From NCBI GenBank assembly GCA_028275245.1, contig JAPWVA010000045.1, positions 1-7,635 of the forward strand: a DNA stretch of 7,635 nt, written 5' to 3'. Under the pieces are notes generated by a model. The model did not search any database, was not told the DNA's origin, and worked only from the letters and a program-made list of their open reading frames with translations. How positions within the stretch are numbered: position 1 is the stretch's first letter; each line of letters begins with the position of its first letter. Source of the stretch: Actinomycetota bacterium. GTDB taxonomy: Bacteria; Actinomycetota; Geothermincolia; Geothermincolales; RBG-13-55-18. Of the stretch, positions 4,816-7,635 are shown piece after piece. The position numbers were made by a program, and so were the translations under genes.

Positions 4816-5615
4816 TGGAGCGGCTGGCAAGGTTCCTCTTCATCATCCTGGTGGGCTTCGCATCCGGGTTCGCCTCGGGAGCCTTCGGCATCGGGGGTGG
4901 AAGCATCACCACCCCCGCCATACGCCTTCTCTTGATGGAATCCTCGGGAATAGCCCTGGGCACCCCCCTTCCCATCATATTCCCCTCCGCCTTGGTTGGA
5001 GGCCTCAACTACTACCGCGCGGGAAAGATCCGCAAGGATTTGGTGATAGTTTGCTCCCTGAACGGGCTGGCCGGCGCGGTCCTGGGCTCCCTGGCCACCG
5101 GGGTGGTGGACACTAGGTACATTATGATCCTCACCGCTCTCTTCCTCCTCTACCTCGCCTACCGGACCCTGGAGAGCGCTCTCCGGGGAGAAGCGACCCC
5201 TGAAGCCAGGGGAAAAGCCAGGGAGGGGACGGGCTCGCTTGCCGTCAAGGCCGGCGTGGGTTTCGCCGCCGGTTTCTTCTCCGGGTTCATGGGCCTAGGG
5301 GGAGGCACCATCCTGGTACCCGCCTTCCTCTTTCTCCTGCACATGGACGTGAAGGAGGCCCTGGGTAACTCCCTGGTGGTGATTGCGGCGTTAGCCATCC
5401 CGGGTATGGTCATCCATACCTTCCTGGGTCACATCGACTGGCTACTAGCCCTGGGGATGATGGTGGGGGTCATGCCCGGCTCCTATGTGGGCTCCTTCTT
5501 CACCCTCCGGGCCAGGAAACGCCGCGTACTCCTCCTCTTTTCGATGGTGTTGGCCGCCATAGGTATAATATTCATGATCAACGAGGTTAGGGGGCTCCTG
5601 GCGGGAGCCCATTAA
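4815..5615 (+). CDS. TauE/SafE-family anion permease (sulfite/sulfonate exporter type)
   Basis: This 266-residue integral membrane protein belongs to PF01925, whose members export sulfite, sulfoacetate or related organic anions from the cytoplasm. The family's two inverted halves are plain: GFASGFASGAFGIGGGSI (14-31) and GFAAGFFSGFMGLGGGTI (149-166), each followed by a P-A hydrophobic helix. Hydrophobic segments fall near 7-40, 46-64, 76-98, 102-118, 146-175, 185-203, 207-230 and 237-256. The halves are joined by a hydrophilic loop, 119-144. The ATG shares one base with the preceding stop (TGATG), so it is probably translated by reinitiation; no close ribosome site of its own is seen. Twenty bases separate it from the next gene. 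Family assignment is strong; the actual anion is unknown, and a sulfur compound is only the family's commonest substrate. Confidence 0.93.
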   Translation: MERLARFLFIILVGFASGFASGAFGIGGGSITTPAIRLLLMESSGIALGTPLPIIFPSALVGGLNYYRAGKIRKDLVIVCSLNGLAGAVLGSLATGVVDTRYIMILTALFLLYLAYRTLESALRGEATPEARGKAREGTGSLAVKAGVGFAAGFFSGFMGLGGGTILVPAFLFLLHMDVKEALGNSLVVIAALAIPGMVIHTFLGHIDWLLALGMMVGVMPGSYVGSFFTLRARKRRVLLLFSMVLAAIGIIFMINEVRGLLAGAH

Positions 5616-5635
5616 CATGTGGGGAGAACAAACCC

Positions 5636-6592
5636 GTGGAAGGACGACCAGAACGAGTGCGGCTCCTTAGGCCAAAGCCGCACGAACTTCGCTTCTTCTG
5701 GCCCTACGTAAGAGGTACCCTGCCCTTACGGCGCCCGGGCGAACTCCGGCGCTACCTGTCCAGGGAGGGGGGGGACCTCCTGTACCTACAGGCCGCGAAA
5801 GGCACCCCCGGCCCGGCGCCTTTCCCTCCCCCCTTCATCCTGTTTGGCAGGTGGAGGAACGACGAGGGGATAGCCGTCGTCCAACATCTCCATGCCAGTC
5901 GGAAGGAGAAGGAGATTCTCATCACCCTGGCCACCGGGGAAAAGCTGGCCTCCGACTCCGAGCTGGTGATCACCAGGCCAGTCACCCCCTTCGAGGCCCG
6001 GGATTACGCCGCCTGCGGGTTCCGCGAGCTGGAGCGGATCGTCCTCCTGGAAAAGGAGCTCAACGGGCTTCCATCCCTCCAGGCCCTTCCGAACCTCGAG
6101 GTCAGGCGATTCAAGAGGAAGTGGCTCCAGGAGGTCATCTGCTTGGATGAGGAGGCCTTCGACCCCTTTTGGCGTCTCGACGCCAGGACCCTGCTGAACA
6201 TCTCCAGACAATGCCACCGGAACCTCTTCCTGATGGCCTTCGTCGATGGGAAGATGGCCGGTTATGCCATCGGAGGCGTGAACGGCCGCTCCTCCTACCT
6301 CCAAAGGTTGTGCGTTCACCCCCTCTACCAGGGGCTGGGGATAGGGAAGGCTCTGGCATTACAGACGCTCCGCTGGGCCAGGGGGCGGGGTGCCATGGAA
6401 GCCCTGGTAAACACGCAGGAAGGCAACGGAAGGGCCTTGGGTCTCTACTCCCACTTGGGCTTCCGGGAAATGGACAGGAGGGTGATCATGGGTAAGGGAA
6501 GGGTAGGCTGCGCCTTTCCCGGTGAAAGCCCGGTGAGTTGGGCGCGGGCAGAGGACCCTTCTCGGGGTGGTCGCAAGTGCGGGGAGAGATAG
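5636..6592 (+). CDS. GNAT-family N-acetyltransferase with probable second, degenerate GNAT half
   Basis: This 318-residue protein carries a clear C-terminal GNAT domain (about 154-287). Motif A is YLQRLCVHPLYQGLGIGKA (221-239), with the acetyl-CoA pyrophosphate loop QGLGIG (232-237). The terminal motif is NGRALGLYSHLGFREMDRRV (264-283). GNAT enzymes move an acetyl group from acetyl-CoA to an amine of a small molecule or protein. Residues 1-150 resemble a worn GNAT copy: EARDYAACGFRELERIVLLE (120-139) mirrors the terminal motif of the second half, but no acetyl-CoA loop is visible. The layout recalls tandem GNATs such as mycothiol synthase; the substrate is unknown. A Gly/Arg-rich tail (288-318) follows. 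GTG 5636 is chosen with GGGGAG (5621-5626) 9 nt upstream. The gene lies 20 nt after the exporter gene and 1 nt before the next, so it belongs to the same operon. Confidence 0.88.
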   Translation: MEGRPERVRLLRPKPHELRFFWPYVRGTLPLRRPGELRRYLSREGGDLLYLQAAKGTPGPAPFPPPFILFGRWRNDEGIAVVQHLHASRKEKEILITLATGEKLASDSELVITRPVTPFEARDYAACGFRELERIVLLEKELNGLPSLQALPNLEVRRFKRKWLQEVICLDEEAFDPFWRLDARTLLNISRQCHRNLFLMAFVDGKMAGYAIGGVNGRSSYLQRLCVHPLYQGLGIGKALALQTLRWARGRGAMEALVNTQEGNGRALGLYSHLGFREMDRRVIMGKGRVGCAFPGESPVSWARAEDPSRGGRKCGER

Positions 6593-6593
6593 G

Positions 6594-7635
6594 ATGGGCG
6601 AGCACGGGAAACTTCCCACCAACCCCGTGGCGGTTCCTGCCGCCATCGTCGTCCTGATGATAACCCTTCTCCTCTTCCCCACCCCTTCTCCGGCCCAGGA
6701 TAAGCAATCCCAGGAAGGTTTCTCGATCCAGATCTCCACCGACCGCGCGTGGTACCCCCCGGGTTCCATGGCGAGCATCGCAGTGAAGATGGGGCTTACC
6801 CCGGAAGGGGTGAACGGGTCGGTGGACCTGTACCTGTACGTATATCCGCCGGCCCTCACCCGTTCCTACCTCTACTATTTCCGCAAGGGTTATCGTCCCT
6901 ACCCCCAGTTGACCAGGAAGTTGGGCAGCATTAAACAGGAAGGCCTCGCCTCCTCGGTGAACTTCCCCATCTCCCTCGCCGAACTGGAGCTGAAGACGGG
7001 GGTTTATCCCTTCGAGGTCAGGGCCAGCTGTGAGGATGGCCTTGTGGCTTCCGACTCGGGGATTCTGGTGATAATGGAGCTGCCCCGGGGAAGCAAGCCT
7101 CTCGGCCTGGCCCTTGCCTGGTCCGCTGATTTCCTCCCCTCCCGCGACTTCCAGGGAAACCCACTGGACCAGTCCCTGGAATCGGCCACGGATTCCGCGA
7201 ACGGGGGATACCTACCGGCCCTGCTGGCCAAGATGAGGCAGTACCGGATACCCTCTTCCCTGGTACTTCCTGGTCAGGTAGCGGTGTACCTGGAAGGAAA
7301 GGGCAAACCCCTCCCCGATAAGAACGGCACCGAGAAAAGGGATGATCTGCTCTCCTCCATGAAAGAACTCAATGCGGCGGGCTTGCTGGAAATAGTGCCC
7401 ACCACCTATTCCCTGGCCGATCTGGACCTCCTGCGGGAGGCGGGCCTGGAAGAGGACGTTCCCTCGCAGCTGGAAGAGGGGAGGGAGGTGCTGGAGAGGG
7501 TGGGCTTCAGGCTCTCGGGCCTGGCACATCCGGGGTTCCGCCTGGGACCAGCCCAACTGGAGGAAACGGTCCGGTCCGGCGCCACCTTCTCCCTGGTCTC
7601 ACCGGAAGTGGTGAGAAGCTCCCGCCAGGGCGAGA
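6594..7635 (+). CDS. Secreted protein with GH57/deacetylase-like barrel region (C-terminus outside window)
   Basis: The frame is open to the window end, giving 347 codons. ATG 6594 has GGGGAG (6581-6586) 7 nt upstream, inside the end of the acetyltransferase gene, with a 1-nt gap. Residues 1-34 are a signal peptide: a hydrophobic core 13-29, then PSPA before Q35, a likely signal peptidase I site, so the protein acts outside the membrane. Residues 43-162 look like an extracellular beta-sandwich (FSIQISTDRAWYPPGS at its start, aromatic-rich near 80-103). From 168 on, LGLALAWSADF begins what resembles a beta/alpha barrel. The stretch GLLEIVPTTYS (263-273), then LEEDVPSQLEEGREVLERVG (285-304) and SGLAHPG (308-314), follows the order seen in GH57-type and polysaccharide-deacetylase-like proteins. 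The usual catalytic His and Glu positions are not evident, and a secreted actinobacterial family of unknown function is an alternative. Secretion is confident; function is not. Confidence 0.8.
   Translation, partial: MGEHGKLPTNPVAVPAAIVVLMITLLLFPTPSPAQDKQSQEGFSIQISTDRAWYPPGSMASIAVKMGLTPEGVNGSVDLYLYVYPPALTRSYLYYFRKGYRPYPQLTRKLGSIKQEGLASSVNFPISLAELELKTGVYPFEVRASCEDGLVASDSGILVIMELPRGSKPLGLALAWSADFLPSRDFQGNPLDQSLESATDSANGGYLPALLAKMRQYRIPSSLVLPGQVAVYLEGKGKPLPDKNGTEKRDDLLSSMKELNAAGLLEIVPTTYSLADLDLLREAGLEEDVPSQLEEGREVLERVGFRLSGLAHPGFRLGPAQLEETVRSGATFSLVSPEVVRSSRQGE

Overview
The window is about 7.6 kb of GC-rich bacterial DNA with seven protein genes, all on the + strand. Strong GGAGG-type ribosome sites, GTG and TTG starts, heavy use of AGG for arginine and a GsiB-like KGG protein suggest a Gram-positive-type lineage. 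A deep-branching actinobacterial or Bacillota-like organism is possible. The intact helicase motifs of PriA argue against a typical high-GC actinomycete, whose PriA is often degenerate. This placement is inference only. No mobile element, CRISPR array, rRNA or tRNA was found.

Region 1 (1-2166) is the C-terminal part of the replication-restart helicase PriA; its N-terminus lies outside the window. Region 2 (2167-3583) is an intergenic stretch with short repeats and operator-like half-sites, then a COG2426/PF06695-type membrane protein, then a second noncoding stretch. That second stretch carries a stem-loop and a candidate stress-type (sigma-B-like) promoter. Region 3 (3584-4323) holds a 62-residue KGG-repeat protein related to the general-stress protein GsiB. 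About 550 bp without a gene follow, unusually rich in inverted repeats, including a 50-nt nested hairpin and a 50-nt element that can fold as a three-way junction.

Region 4 (4253-7635) reads as one operon behind a perfect extended -10 promoter. It encodes a YbaK/ProX-type prolyl-tRNA editing protein with a TTG start, a TauE/SafE-family anion exporter coupled by a TGATG overlap, an acetyltransferase that looks like a tandem GNAT with a worn N-terminal half, and a secreted protein cut off by the window end. The secreted protein has a beta-sandwich-like segment followed by a region resembling GH57-type or deacetylase barrels. The first two genes could share a link to sulfur amino acids (Cys-tRNAPro clearance and sulfite or sulfonate export), but this is speculative.

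The points most worth a second look are the candidate stress promoter before the KGG gene, the structured RNA candidates at 3789-3838 and 4001-4050, the tandem GNAT, and the secreted barrel-like protein without recognisable catalytic residues.
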